64,000 nucleotides of DNA from Dipylidium caninum (taxonomy: Eukaryota; Platyhelminthes; Cestoda; Cyclophyllidea; Dipylidiidae). Shown here one piece after another: positions 34,036 through 47,740 of this stretch. The number at the start of each line of letters is the position of its first letter. Position 1 is the stretch's first letter. The stretch covers positions 1 through 64,000 of the forward strand of contig QEYB01000118.1 in assembly GCA_017562135.1 (NCBI GenBank), read 5' to 3'. The position numbers and the translations under genes are program-made. A model generated the notes under the pieces. That model searched no databases and had not been told where the DNA came from. It saw only the letters and a list, made by a program, of their open reading frames with translations.

Positions 34036-37000
34036 AAAGTCGTTGGTTCGAGGGGATTGTTAGAGGGAAGGGAGGTGGATTTCGCCTTTGGCGAAGACGG
34101 CACTTGAGCTTCCTCTCCGTTGAGTGTCTCAAATGGTTAACAATGGGATAGGACACGGTGCATGTGCGACAACTCCAAGTACACATTGGAGGAATGAAGG
34201 AAACCATATAATCTGCAGAAAGGTGGAAGGCTTGATGGTGATGCGCGCAACTGCAGTATTACCACGTCATCCATTTGAGTCTTAACCAAGTCCACTTTCC
34301 ACTATCCTACGATTAGCCGGCGGTCTCACTGCCAAGTATTTCCCCTCACGCATGCTGTGCAGAGAAAGTCTGTGATGACATTCATTCGCGATTGTGGTCC
34401 TCTGTGAAGCCTTTCTGTCGCGAATTTCCTGATGCAGAAGGAAATTGCCACTCTCGCTCGAAACAGTAACAGTTGGAGCGTGGAGTGGAAATCGACTGCT
34501 TTACCTCCTCTGGCTTTTTTAAAACTGCCATGCAGTCACTTGATAATGCAGAGAGTGGAGATCAGTCGTCATCTCCGACGAGTTCTGCTCACTGACGATT
34601 TCTAGATCGGAAAATCCGCTTACTACTCACTGCTTGAGCGTCAATTAACGTAGTATTCAGATCATTTACACTCAACAGCAATTCATTTCGACGCCTGTTA
34701 ATCACGACAGAATTGTGCGCACCCCTATGATTTAGCTGTCCAACGCTCTCACCTCGCCATGAGGTGACAAGAGAAGTCTTTTGTGGAGATACGTTCAGCA
34801 GAGTGAAGATGGGAAGGACGTTGAAGTGGATTTTATATAAGTAAGCCCCATTGTAAGAAACAGGCCAGATGAAAAGAAAATTCTGAGTCTGTTAGTAGTG
34901 TTACCTTAATTCGCGTGTTTCTTTTCATGGTTGTTCAGGGCTTATAATGCTGGGATTTATTATATTGCATATGATATGACATATATCGACACCAATCAAC
35001 AATTACTTATTAATTCTTCGATTATTGACGTGATATTATCTCATTCTTATTGTGATTTTTGGTGCTGTTGTTGGGTATATTTTTGCTCTATTTTGTTTGC
35101 CTGATTTTTCCGTGGATATTTGGACTTATATCGAGGCCCACTCTTCAAATATGTCAGTTTCTGTAAAGAAGAGGGTGGAAAGGAGGAAGGAGGTAAAAGA
35201 ATGAGTCTGAGTGTTTAGGCTATCCGAACAAGGGAGGCTGGGGAAGAGAAACTAGTTCACGAAGTCTTCGGCACTGGTACAGAGAATAAATTCGAATTAG
35301 CTTAACGAATTTTCTTCAAGGGTGAATACGCGTAACTGTTGAGCTTTTCGTAAACCAGCTTTCTCTCGGCCACGAGACGAGGACGAGGAAGGCGACTTGG
35401 CGGATTTTGACTGAACATCGCATGCTCACAAACTGGGGTAACAGTGCGTTTGTTTGATGATCCTTAGGATAAGGAAAGCGTATTCTGCCATGATATCAGC
35501 ACAAGGGTCTGCATTAGGGAACGAATGACGGCGAAGACGCGGTCGTTTGTCTCACCGAGCAATCGTGTTTTGTCTCACTGCTTTATAAGTAGGCTGTGAA
35601 TGCAAATGCTCCGTCGCGCAATCGCGGGCAGAGTTTGCTAGGTTCAGAAGAGAAGTCAACAAGTCCTTTTCGTTTTAACAGGGATTTATAAGAGGTGACA
35701 CATTAGTTATTCATGACTGGTACATTCCAATTGCCATTAAAACAAATGGAATCCGACAATCAAACTCTCTATTTGTCTGTTCCCATCCCAGCCATGTTTA
35801 GCCTGTGCGTATTATCCAATGCGAAACGAACAAATCTCGCATTCATCCACTCCTTCTTTCCCTAATCCGCCTAAAAGACCACACGACGGCGTCATTTGCA
35901 TCAGCCGCGCAGTCGTGGCTATAGCCATGTCTAAGAGACTTGCGTTTCCCATATAGAGCATAACCTCAACTGCACCAACGTAGAGTTGTGAGTTGTTCGA
36001 GGTGCGCTGCGCACGCTTGGCTAAATACTTGTAGACAAATGATTCGATTTGTTTACCGATCGTCGTAAAGTTCCACATGGGTGGACGGTTGAGGCAGCAG
36101 TGAATGGCTTTCGTCGAAAGGTGTACGTTGTTGGTTTGCGGTCGGTAGGTGCGTGGTGGCATTCTCCAAATAAATTGTCGCATGCGGAGATGAATGCAAT
36201 TAACCGTTCAACTTCTTCTGACTTCTCATTACTCACCGGCACATTCTTCTTTCCAGACTCAGAATTTTCTTTCAACTGCCTGTCTCTTACAATGAGGTTT
36301 CCTTCTATAAAATCCACTCTCATCTCTTTTCCATCCTCAGTCACCAGCTCTTTCCTCCACCGGTGACCTCTCTTGTCCCTCATGTTGTGTGGGTGCGTTG
36401 AGGAGTCAGATCAGATGCTTGCGCGGAATTCGGTCCAAATTAACAGGCGTCGCATTGAATCGCTTTGGGGTGAAAGTGGTCTGAGAACCACGCTGAGCGC
36501 AACTCAAGCAGTCATTAGTAAGCGCATTTTCAATCTAGAAACCGTCAAGCGTGACTAGAATTCTTCAACTGACATCCAGTCATGGCTGACTAGTGAGCTC
36601 GCAGGGTGACCGGACTACTCGGAAATGACTACCGGTCTCCACTGTCTGCACGCTCAAGTGACTGCCCGTAAAAGCATGTTGAGCTGCAGTCGGCAGATGC
36701 TGACCTGCGCTTGGGCCTATTTAAAGCTCCGTCATGGGGCTTCTCTCAAACGCGGCCAAGCCGGCCCTGTGGGTAGCTGCATTCGGTGCTCAGTCGTGCG
36801 GAAATGCTGTCCATTGAGGAATCGGTCGAAGGAGCTATTTCTTCAGCTTGCCATTGTTTGCGTGGCAGTTTAGAAAAAGCCAGAGAAGGTGAAGTGGATG
36901 GTTTCTACTCTACTAATACTCCGTTACTGCCTCGGGCGGGAGTGCCGATTTCCTTCTGCATCAGAGAAGTCGTTACTGAGAGGCTTCATAGAGGCCGACT

Positions 37001-37280
37001 ACCGGGAAGGAATGTCCTCACTGACCTACTATGCACGGAGGAACGTGAAGCTAAATACATAGCAGCGAGTTCGCTGGGTAGTCGTGAGTAGTGGGAAAGT
37101 GGACTCGGCTAAGACGAAAATGGTTGACATGATAATACCTAAATTCCACTAGCTTTCCAGTTTTCTTCAGATAGTGTGGTTTCCTTCACTCCTGCAATCT
37201 GTACTTGGAATTTGTCGCATGTGGACCGTGTTCAATCGAATTGTTAACTGCTTGAGACACACAACGGAGAGGCAGCTCAA

Positions 37281-37634
37281 GTGCCGGCCTCACCAGAGGC
37301 GGAATCCACCTGCCTGCAATCTAACAGTTCCCTAGAACTTGCGACCCCACTTCCTACGCAGTATCACATCAGCTACGCCTTCATGTCGCCCGAGAATTCG
37401 TTTTGCCGTACGAGAGTGATGCCGTCCCTCTCATTGTTCGGCAGGAGCGTTGATTGTACCAGGAAGTCCGCTGTTGGAGAAGCGTCGCAATTGGACGGAG
37501 TCGTTAAGATATGGACAGAAGTGACCTCCTACCCCGCTGTCAAACGACGAGGTGAGGGAGTTCGAGTGGCAAAGCAATTCAGTCCAAGCGTGTTCTCTCT
37601 GCGCAGCCAGAGCCATAAGGCGCATGTTGGGTGA
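37281..37634 (+). other. 117-aa ORF with CTRK / VKIWTEVTSYP block
   Basis: An open frame containing AFMSPENSF, SLFGRSVDCTRKSA and VKIWTEVTSYPAVKRRG. The inverted copy at about 33830-34035 keeps the second half in one frame (SLFGRNAECTRKCAEE, VKVWTEMTSYPTVRRRG). The shared protein blocks suggest an old coding exon. No start codon that I trust, no family recognised. Confidence 0.3.
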
Positions 37635-38379
37635 AGTAACTAACGCCTCAATTGATGTGTGGCGTCTGCAACTCCTCTATACATGATACCAGACCGAAAA
37701 TCATATTGGCCAACTTGATTAAGCAGTCTACCTGTAAGGAGCAATAGATTGCGTAGAGGAGGAAGATCTCGCGATCACGTGGTAACGCAAAATTGGGCTA
37801 CTGGCCTGGGATAAGTTGTGCTCATTAATTCCGCTGTCAATGTGGTGCCCGTTAGCTCACTTCTCCTCGGCACGTTGTCTACCCCAACATTAAGTAACCA
37901 ATGCGAATCAACAGACTCCTCAGATTTACAACAGACTGGCTACCGGACTATCCCGCCCTCCTTCCCACAAGGCACCGTCTGCCGCTTCCTTGCATTCTTG
38001 TAATTTATCATCACATTTCAGTTCAACGAAGTTTGATCGTTCGGATGGCATTCTGGCGCTGCATAATCTCTTCAGTGTCTCTCTGACTCTGCAAATTGGT
38101 GCACTGAAGGAACGGACGAACTACTCGACGGATTGGTGGGACTATTTTGCAGAACGTCGAGTGTCGTGCGGAAGTGTGGAAAGAAGACAAAGCGAGTTGG
38201 TGGACACACACCGACGATAGACTCTTTCACTGCTGAGGAGGCCATTTCTCCGTGGATCTTTACCAGCTGGACTTGCACATCGACAGTGGCAGTTTTATAC
38301 TGCGAAATGCCAAATTTCCCTGAATTTTCTTTTGTTCGAATTCCCTCACCTAGACACCAATTTCTGCGGTATCGGATCG

Positions 38380-38560
38380 CCAGCCTGCTTGGCTCAGGGG
38401 CTCACTTTTGCATCCAAAAACTACCTTCATACCTCGCATCTCCCATTATTGGCTCGTACTCAGAAGAGATGGCGCCGTGGATGAGGGTAAGCCGCGTTGC
38501 AGGTCTGGACATCCCGGCGGAGGCAAGAAGAGTGGCACGTCTGCACGCAACAACGAAGAC
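38380..38560 (+). repeat. Local tandem repeat F, copy 1
   Basis: CAAAAACTACCTTC, CCTCGCATCTCCCATTA and GATGGCGCCGTGG are repeated at 38995-39140 with an internal insertion in the second copy. Confidence 0.6.
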
Positions 38561-38974
38561 CTGTCGCTGTCTTGAACTCCAATTTTCACGCATCACTTTA
38601 TGGCGCTGACCCCCTTCGCTGGTGATTAATGTCGACACGTGAGCTAACGGGAAGTCTCTTAAATTTCCCCATGCTCAGTGCAATTCCCCTGATCGCTTCA
38701 ACACCCACCTTTAACCGTGACGTCTCATCGAATGGAGGCAAAGGGAGGTAGTGCGGAATGGTGGAATTCGACGATGTGGATATGCTAATTGAAGTGCACC
38801 TTGACGTGTTGCCACTCTCGCCTTCCACCGGATGCCCAGATTTGCAATCCGTTTGATCCCCATCCTTGGCACCATTTGGTCTGAGTGAGAACAGAGTGGA
38901 GATGGTAACCGGAGGAGTTTGCGAACGAAAAGTGAGAAGCTTGTTATTGTTATTGTCGAAGTTGTCGATTGCTT

Positions 38975-39140
38975 GGCACGGTGACCAGCGTATTCATCCG
39001 AAAACTACCTTCTTCACTCCTTGCACCTCCCATTAACAGCTCCTATCAACTCACCTCTTCTTCTCCGCTCTGTTCGCACTCAAACGGGATGGCGCTGTGG
39101 TCTGGGTGTCCTGTGAGAGGCGAACAGAGTGGCGCATCAG
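38975..39140 (+). repeat. Local tandem repeat F, copy 2
   Basis: Partner of 38380-38560, 600 bp downstream in the same orientation. Confidence 0.6.
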
Positions 39141-40364
39141 ACTACTCTCCTCCACACCTTTCTAGCTGCATTTGTAGAATGTTTGTGGTCCGTCTCCTCG
39201 TAGCAAAATTAAACCAATACCGCTTATTTGACTGTCCTCTGTTTTCAATATAAGTCACTCACTCCACTGCTCTTCTTCTAATTCGGTGTCGAAATTATCG
39301 ACAACAGCTTCGTAAAAGCAGTTTCCTTGTCATCCTTTTATTCTTTTCATTAAGCCGCTGCAAAAAGCTATACGTGAATCGTGCAGTCGGGAAGGACAGG
39401 CTGACAGTGGGCTGGTTACAGCTTCACATCAACATGTACGAGTGAGGGAGGAGTTGAGCCATCATAGAGAGGGAAGTTTGTGACAAAGGTGACATCAGTG
39501 GTGACATTGTGCGTGTGCATTAGCCACCTACGGTGATCGGGCGAAGTGGACTTGTGTCATGAAGTTTGTCGTTGATTGCAGTGGAGAAGGTGCCCCATCA
39601 AAACCGACACTTCCACTTCGAACGGCAAATTAGGTGGCAGTGACGTAAGGGGAAAGAGAAAAGGGTGTGAGGTGACACTGACGTTTTCTCGGTCATTTGT
39701 GCGGGACCCAAAGAAAATGCATACGTCACCGTCACCTCCTTCATCACGCGTCAGCAAAGAGTTAGCGATACATATGCGCATTTGATGGTACCTGTTTTAA
39801 GAAGGAGAATTCGTTTGCCATGGAGCCTGGAGCTTGAGAAAAGCGGCGGAAGGCTTGACACCCTCATCGGTCGTGTCTGGACTGTGAGAAGTAGGCTACC
39901 ACATTTCACCCTCGACATCCATGTGGTCAGATGCCGTCAATCACTCCTTTGCACGTATGACGAAATTCCTCAGAGAACACGGGCGATCGCTAGCTTGAGG
40001 TTGCCTTCGTTCCCTTCCTTTTCTCTACTCCACGCTCCACCTTTACGCTCACAACAGAAGCAAGTGGAGCTCAACATGCAGCCTTAGCTTTTACAGTCGG
40101 AGTGTGTGACTGTCGTGGATAATGTCGTCTTACACCACCCAGTTTCACTATCTCGGTTTTCGGGGTGTACAAAATTATTCCAATTCCGCTTTCACCGTGT
40201 TCGCCCATTGATGCATGTCAAAGGTGCCAATAACATCATTCTGCTTTAGATGACTCCCTGAAGCACTCATTAACCGTTAGGCCCGAAAAAGCTCTCGCTT
40301 CGTCTTCGCACACGTGTATTTCAAGCGGGTTATGCTCTCTGCCAACCGCTTTCGCGTGTCAGTA

Positions 40365-40850
40365 GAGAGCGCAGAAGACTTGAAGGCGAGGCCCGAAAGC
40401 GTCAGCGATTTGGCATAAAAACATGTTAGTAGAAGCAGTAGGCAAAGGGGATCTGATTTTCATTCCAACAAATTATAATTTTCCATCGTTCAGTGTTCTC
40501 TTTAACACCAGTCCGCCTCCTCTGATGCCCTCGCTTACCACCGTTTCACACACCTCTACCCTCCCTCTCCTCTCTCGACTCTCTCCCTCGCAGAAGTGCC
40601 TTTCAGTGCCACTCTCGTCCCATTCTCCCCAACCTCACTCGTCCTCAAGTCCTCAAGTCCTCAAGGCCACTTACCCGCAGTAGGGTCATTGCCTCTATTT
40701 CCTTACTACAGAAAGATAAATGAAAGTGGCGGGAAAGGAAGAAATTACTTCGCGATAGTTTTAGTGGATCAGAGGTGGCAGTTCATTGGATGGTTTTGGA
40801 CCGGTCGGTTGGGGATGCCATTGAGCAATTGAGGCTGCGATATTTGCACT
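40365..40850 (+). repeat. Segmental repeat pair E, copy 2
   Basis: Partner of 22480-22905. It has extra pyrimidine-rich sequence at 40550-40660. No gene seen. Confidence 0.75.
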
Positions 40851-40889
40851 CTCCGGAAACAATGATTTATTTTGTGGGTTTTAAGCGCC

Positions 40890-41050
40890 TATCCTTGTTA
40901 CTTAGTATTCATTCAAGCATGCATTTTGATGATGAATCCTCCCCACTTCTGTAGGCGACACGTAATACTGCGTGGGACCGTAGTGGAAGGCTGGTTTGGA
41001 GGGGCGAACAAGTAGTTTAGTAGAGGTGCTTTGCTCGTAGATACGTAGTT
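40890..41050 (+). repeat. Dispersed repeat family D, copy 3 (short)
   Basis: Shares GATGATGAATCCTCCCCAC and AACAAGTAGTTTAGT with the other copies. It then diverges. Confidence 0.65.
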
Positions 41051-44000
41051 GAGCTGGAGCACTTGGACCTGCTTCAGCCTCGCCTTCACTCACGCGGTGT
41101 GCGTCGGACGTTGTTGTGGAAGGATTTCCACGGCAGTGGGGAGGGTATCACCGCGGCAGCGGAAATCAAGCCCCTACGTCTCATTAGGTAGTGATCAACA
41201 CCACTGCGTCCCATGCCTTCTCTTCACAAAACCACTAAAATCCTCTGCGATAAGCAGCATGAGGTCGCGAAGGGTGCTTTGTTGGAGTTGGAAGAGGGGA
41301 GTGTCAGTTAACACAATGTCAGGTGTGTCATTCTGAGGTCCCTGCGCTCAAGCCTGCGTGCTTTCACTATGAGCGTATCACTGAGCCATGTACCGAGTTG
41401 ATGTCTGCCATTCATCGTACAGTGCAAACGCAAGTGACGCTAAATGTGAACGAAACACCAAAAATGAGGACTCCTATTCGGCAAGCCCGGGGTGATGCCT
41501 TAGACCACGTCAGTCAACTCGCTACCGCACTCACGCACAATTGTGAGACTACCACATTCTCCGCTTAGGCTGCCTCGTGGATACCGTTATCACCTAAAAC
41601 AGGCGGGGTTTATTACGTCGCAAGTGATGGAGCACCAGCCGGAGTTAAGAAGATGTTGGTGGGGTGGAAGAGAAGGCATCATGAGACAGACTACGGTGCT
41701 GTCTCGTTGGCATCACTGAATAACATCGCTTCATGCTCAGAGAGGTTAAAGGGTGTTTACGCATGCCCCACTCCCTTAATGATTCCGCACACCCACAGCG
41801 GTTCATTGATGCTCTAGTTGGCCTCAATCCACAACCCCCAAGTTCTGTGCCTTTGCATTCCATGCTGTCCTGCTGAGTGGATATCTCCTCATATCTCAAG
41901 AATATTCTTCTACCCGCATACGAAGATTACATATGGTCTCTAAACATGGCAGGCAACAAACGCACACAGTTTATATTTCCATTGAGAGTACTGCATGGGT
42001 GAGCGACTTATGGAAGTGCATGGAGAAGCGTGCTGAAGTGTTGGGTTAATCATGCAAAATACGCCGTCAGAGCAAAAATGTAATGCATATCATTTTACGA
42101 GATGGCGCTGATGTTGTCAACCGTCATTTAACCGTAGATCGGTCACAAACGTCTGTCCATTTTCTTAAAAGTCGTTCTTCATGAAGTGCCAGGTGAGCAA
42201 AATATTCCCTGAAATGTGGAATCGAAGGCGCATTATTGCGAGTGGCACCGAGGCTTATGTCACTGCAATTGGATGGGTGGCGGAGTCACGGAGACGAGAC
42301 TGTGAGTGATGTGTGAGAGGCGGGAGGAGGAGTGATGCGTGGAGGAAATAGACAAGAAGTGACAGTGGCCGTGCTGTGTTATAGGCCCATACGCCAACGC
42401 CGGCTAGCGGGTACAGACCCCGCCCTTTTCCTTACCACTGGTACGCGCAACTGGTTGGAATTTTTCTACCGCTTGCTTCCCACCACATCCTGTTCTATAG
42501 TACATACCGTAGCACGAGTTTGGTGCTCGTTCCCACGGTAGCTAGCGATTAAACTTGTAACAAACCTACGCCTAGTCTATGGATAAGCCTGCTTTTGAGC
42601 AAGTCCCTTGCTACCCCGTTTCGAGGGTAAAGACAGGCCAGAGAGCAGTCAGTATGTGTCTCCAAAGGCTCCTTCAATAAAGACAACCTCAAATGCCACA
42701 ACAGTACCTTGTGTTGCGAGCAGAGTAAGGGTCGAATGCATGGAAGAGCTTACGGTGTGACCATTTCATGACGATGGCAACACCATTTTGCGATGGGTGG
42801 CGCTAAGCTCAAAACGCGCAAATTGGGTATTTTTGGAGGACAAAAATGGCACACACGCTTCATCCGTTTGTCAGTTGAAACTTTTCTCACGGAAGTGAAT
42901 TTCTGATAACGCTTCCTTCGGCTGCACACCAAGGGCTATTCGCTGAATGCTCAGCACTGAACCAGCTTTCGTGTAGTAGGCGCCGATGGCGATGAGGTAA
43001 GCATGAGGAGAGTTAGGCCAAATGATGCAGCTCCATATGACTAATTCATAGCCTATATCAGCGCCAGAGTAGGCGGAGATTTCAGGCTCCTTGCAGTGAA
43101 AAGGTGCTCCTTACGTCCTCTCTCCTCATTCTCACCTGAACTCACTCCTCTCTGCTTACCGAAAGAGTCTCATTCGCCTCACTTCTTAATTAAAGTTTGC
43201 CAACTCACTTGTCCCCCCTGAACATGGAGGCGTTGAAGAGGTCCATTAGAAGGCAACGAGTTAGTCTGACGCCCCTCTCCACTGCCGCACACGTCCACGC
43301 TGCCACGTGAGGTCGAGACTAGTAATTGAATGCGTTCTACCCACCAGGCGCTACTTGCATGCCTTGATGCAGTTCGCCAATGCACTTGTTGGCCTCATGG
43401 CATAAATCAGCAGTTCTCACACGTCCTCTCTCCACAATAACTCCCCACGTAGTCCCACATCATGGTAGACGACTGTATAAATTATCAGAAGGTTGTTCAG
43501 GGTCAAATATCCGGTACTACAGTCAAGAATGCAACTTGCACCTGCTGCCACTCATTAAGCTTGAAAGTCGTCCTCAGTAAATGAGATCATGAACACCTCC
43601 GAAGGACAGAGAGCGCGGCCGTACTCCACGCTGTCATCTCTCCCGGGAGCATCAAATCAATCATGCCAAGATGATGTCGCTCCAAATCAAGCGCGCATAC
43701 AATGCAATCCAATACAATACAATGGACCCGTTGCTCCCCTCACGCCAAGTCGATAAATCGATTGACTAGCATTTCTGCCGGAAATCACTCAGCCTAAGGC
43801 CGAACGGGCTGCAAGTTAGGATAAAGAGCTTGTAGACACCAAGAAGTTGGAGGTAACGGAGCACTAAACAGGTAATAAGGCGATGATGCTGTTGACAACG
43901 CTGAGTCGAAGTTTCAGTCAAGGAAATTATCTTACTTTCATGTTCGAAGAGGCTGCTAACGGGGCCTCGAGATTATTCTTTGTCGAGGTGCGCTTCCTGC

Positions 44001-44825
44001 GCAGCCGCAATAGAGGAGGCAGCAAACTTACAAGAACTACCAGCGTCACTAATGGAATGACTGCCTACTTGATCAGTAGGTCGTACCCCTCTGTTTTCTC
44101 TGCTCTTCCCCAAATCTTCATTTTAATCAACTGGTGATGGTGATTCGGTGGGTTCCATGTGCATTGGTGACTCAACGAGAGTACAGAGCTCAGCCTCTCG
44201 ATGGAACTCTGGTTGTACCTCGCATGGTCAGAGTCTATCAAACTGCTTTTATTTCACTCTTCACTCATTAACCAGGCTTGATGAAGGCGAAGTACGAAAT
44301 GGGAGCGTAAATGCCAATTTGCTGGTGTTAAGATCAATCCGATCGTTTTGCTTGCAAACCCCATTCTAGGCTGCTATTTCAGCCAATGAGTATTAGTTCA
44401 AGCGCTTTTGCCTCCAAGTGGGTTATTGGGAGGTCTTTACCGAAATCCGCCTTAATAGATGATATGGATGATGAAAGGAGAAAGAACGGAAGTAATAGTT
44501 TGCTTGCTGTTAAATTTTGAGTAAACAGATAGTTGGAGAGAGGTGAGGATCGATGAATGGAAAGGGAATAGCTGAATTGGCGTCTATGCTGCCCATGGGG
44601 TAGTTGAGAGGGCTGTCTCTCATTTTCACATTTTAAGGGGTGCATAAAGGGGTCCAGAATAGCCGACATTGAGTTTTTTCCAATATTTCGGGTTTCAAGG
44701 GCAATAATCATCTTCTGATGAAATAAAGGTTTCCATCTTTCCCGTCGGCCTTCCAATCTATTTCGATGAGCACATGGCCAGACACCTGCACGCAACCACT
44801 TACCATGTAACGGGTAACTTCAATC

Positions 44826-45084
44826 ATCTTGACATGACATGACATCTCACATTGGACCCGCCCTTCCTCCGGCTCTCACTCCACTTTCCTCACCACTCAT
44901 CGGGTGGCGTGTGCGTGCCAGAATGGTGCGGTGAAGACCTCGCTGAAGAACTGGCCTCTGGTGCGCACAAGGTTTCACTGACCCGCCCACCTCAGTGCTG
45001 TCATCGCACCTTCAATAAGGCGACCACGTTGCCATTCCCCTCCCGTCTGCCTTGTGGCGGACTGCGGCGCGGCACCGAGCAACT
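44826..45084 (+). repeat. About 265-bp direct repeat, copy 2
   Basis: Partner of 16395-16661, upstream of U4. After GCACCGAGCAAC the two diverge completely. Confidence 0.85.
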
Positions 45085-45789
45085 CTCCGCCCCCGGTTGT
45101 ATACAATCCTGGTCGGAAATTCGCATCGTTTGACCTAATCTGATCAACTTCCATCGCCTTCGCTCATCTCCACTCCTGTCTCGTGCCCATTTCTCTATGA
45201 GCAACTCAGGACGGCTTTATTATAAACTCTTCCATTTTTCTTTTAAGCTACTCTTCATTCTCCTTCATTCTTCGTCCAAACTCGCCACTCCCGATTTCGG
45301 CCACTCGCTCAGGGGTGAACATCTCTTTCACCTGCCTCAAACAGGCAGTCCTCTCAATGACACAGCTCATCTCATCGTCTTGGAACTACGGCTACCAAAG
45401 TACCATCAAGTCTTTAGTTCACGTGGCATCTAGGAACCCATCACATAAAATCCCGAAAAGTAGGTGCTTTTCACGATAACACCTGCATAGGCACGAATCG
45501 CAAATATATATTGCTGAAGCGGCCTCCGACGAACGACTTCCTGACCGGTGAGCTGCCATCACAGTGGACGAGGTGAGTGCTGCGATGGGGACGTAGATGG
45601 GCGTGGTGCTCGTCTTCACCACTCTATCAGTATCGAAATCAGGGACGGCAGAGAAACAGATCGCCTTGATCGTCAAGGAGGGTGAAGGGGCCACTGAGCT
45701 GATGTTCTAACACGCATCTGCACCGCTCGCATAACCTGGACAGTCTTGCATACGCTCCTCTAAGTCGACTTGGGCAGTTTGTAGGCAAA

Positions 45790-45814
45790 CGTAGGACATC
45801 ATCATGTCCTACGA
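45790..45814 (+). repeat. 10-bp hairpin CGTAGGACAT in U4 (also 63739-63762 in U5)
   Basis: Inverted 10-bp arms around a 4-bp loop. Absent from the homologous stretch near 24215. Confidence 0.8.
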
Positions 45815-46876
45815 ATTCACCATCGGAATTTTCCTGTCAGACCTTTGTGGAGACGCCTTTATTTCCCTTTGTGGCTATCAAGATACAAACCGAGTGATCA
45901 AACTTTATCGTACAACCCTGGGTCACCTAAGTTAAAGAACACTCCTTACCATATGCAGAATAATGGAGGATGCCTTGAGAAACCGAATTTAAGTGAAGCC
46001 TTTAATAGCCAAGGGAGTCACGCTATGCCAACGGAAATTAATAGCGAACAAAAGAAGTTTTCCGGCATAGTGATTTGGCGTCGTGGCATCGTGAGAGACT
46101 GTCAATCACATTTAAAGTCAACCGACTTCGAGGAAGTGGTTTTGGGAGTTCGTGGAGAAATAAAGCTAGGGAGAGTGGGAGTGAAAGGGTTACTGAAAGG
46201 CGCTTTCATAAGGGTGGAGAGAGGAGAGGGAGAGGGAGAGGGAGGTGCCACGTGAAGAATGATGTCCTGCGTTCCGGGAGGAAGAACTGAAGACCAGTGG
46301 AGGGCAGGCGGTGTTCTGCGATTACCAGTGGTCAGGTTGCTTAATAATGGCGTGGAATATGCCACGTGCATCTCAGCAACGTCGCTGATTGACATTGAGT
46401 TAGTTGGGATGGGCATAAATGTAATAAATATTAAAACGAGAAATAATTTGGCAGGATAGTAAGCTCCGGCACAGTTGTCAAAGTAACTACTATTAGGTTT
46501 TAATTGTACATTAGGCAGAGTCAGGTTTCCAGCCGCTGCTTCGGAGGAGCAATTGAAATAGGTGGAAGAGAAGAGTAGAGTTGGAAATTCCTGTGGTGAA
46601 TCAGAGGTGCTAGTGGATTTCGTGGTTGTTGGGCAATTACCTTACTGACAAATGTGCTGATGAAAGTGGAGCTTCAACTACGAGTTAGAATCAAAACGTC
46701 CTCAGATCTTCTTGTTTTCGAAGTTCCCCATTTATTCTACGATTACTGTTTTATCGGACTGCCGTTTAGTCTGGCGGGAGCTTATGCTCATTTTGAGAGC
46801 TTTTCCTCTGAGACGTATTATTGCTTCTTCTGATCCTCTGCCTGCATTTCAAGTGACGAGGCAATCACGTCGACAT

Positions 46877-47143
46877 GCTACCCTATATCGCCGGTCAGTT
46901 GCTCGTCGAAGAGGCAGCTCAAGCTAAGCTGCAGCCAGTTTCGCGCAGTCTCGGCGTCGTGTGCCACGGTAAAGGAGGTTAAATGCTGTGCATTCAATGC
47001 AAGGCAGCGAAGGAAGCTGAGGACGAATGCACGGAGAAGTGCGCGAGGCATTTGACAACTGACGAGATGCAACAGGAAGCTTACTTTGTGATCGTAGGCG
47101 AAGGATGCTACTCAAAGTGGGATAGATCAGAGCAGCCCTGGTA
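46877..47143 (+). pseudogene. U4 mirror copy of the 89-aa cysteine-rich ORF, nonsense mutation
   Basis: Same sequence as 55626-55895 in the opposite palindrome arm. A GAA codon has become TAA at about 46979, cutting the frame after about 34 codons. The remainder of the frame is intact to the TAG near 47143. Confidence 0.35.
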
Positions 47144-47395
47144 GAAGTTTTTTCTACACGTGCAACCCCGTCTGTTTACTGAGCATTCACAGTGTGTACA
47201 TGGAGGCGTAGGTGGTTGGGAGGTTTGCACAGGAGAGTTTGGTCTCTGAGCCAAGTCCCAAATGACGTGGTAGACAGGAAGAGGATGTCGACTCTACAAT
47301 CACAGAAGCTTCCGTCCTCGTCCATTCGTGGACCTGCTTGAAGTTTTCTTCACCTGTGCTGTCTAGTCGATTGTCAGGCAATCACAGTCCTCACT

Positions 47396-47740
47396 TTGAG
47401 AGGCTACAAAGCTCAGCCGCAAGTGACCTACTTCTGCAAGTGTCTGATGCATGCATGTGCTCGCTCACCACACTTGTGGTGCTCCTGTACTCAACTCTTA
47501 TCATTTCAGGTAATTCGACTGGAAGGAAGAGCCTCTGTCAAACAAATTGTCCACATGCAATGGATACATGTCCAAAAAGCAGGGCGATTTGAAAGATGCC
47601 AACCTGAAGGCGGATGTCACATCTTGGTGGGAACATTGTTTGCATCAAATAAGCTGCGTCAAATCCTCTACAAGATAGGACTCAAGACAGGCTGGCATCA
47701 CATCTTACACCAAGTGTCTGTGGTCAGGGACTATAGATGA
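47396..47740 (+). other. 114-aa conserved ORF in U4 (mirror in U5)
   Basis: The frame is open in both palindrome arms with only a few changes. It contains a Cys-rich stretch (YFCKCLMHACAR) followed by VIRLEGRASVKQIVH and LRQILYKIGLKTGW. No clear ATG precedes it, apart from the one implied by the frame at GTG/ATG-like positions, and an internal TTTCAG-GTAATT could be a splice acceptor. The last part also survives in U3 (16885-16982). It could be an exon relic; I cannot assign a function. Confidence 0.3.

Larger units (their letters stand above)
31780..44820. other. Repeat-relic region without a confirmed gene
   Basis: Holds the polypyrimidine tract, the inverted CTRK/WTE relic pair (33.8 and 37.4 kb), tandem repeat F, pair E and family D copies. 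Remaining ORFs (for example 36049-36366, open on both strands, and 44379-44795, minus) lack support. 34800-35800 is AT-rich and empty. Confidence 0.45.

Noticed and set aside
36049..36383. Opposed 105- and 120-aa ORFs
   Set aside because: Open on both strands over the same bases with no homologous copy in the window; no basis to choose either.
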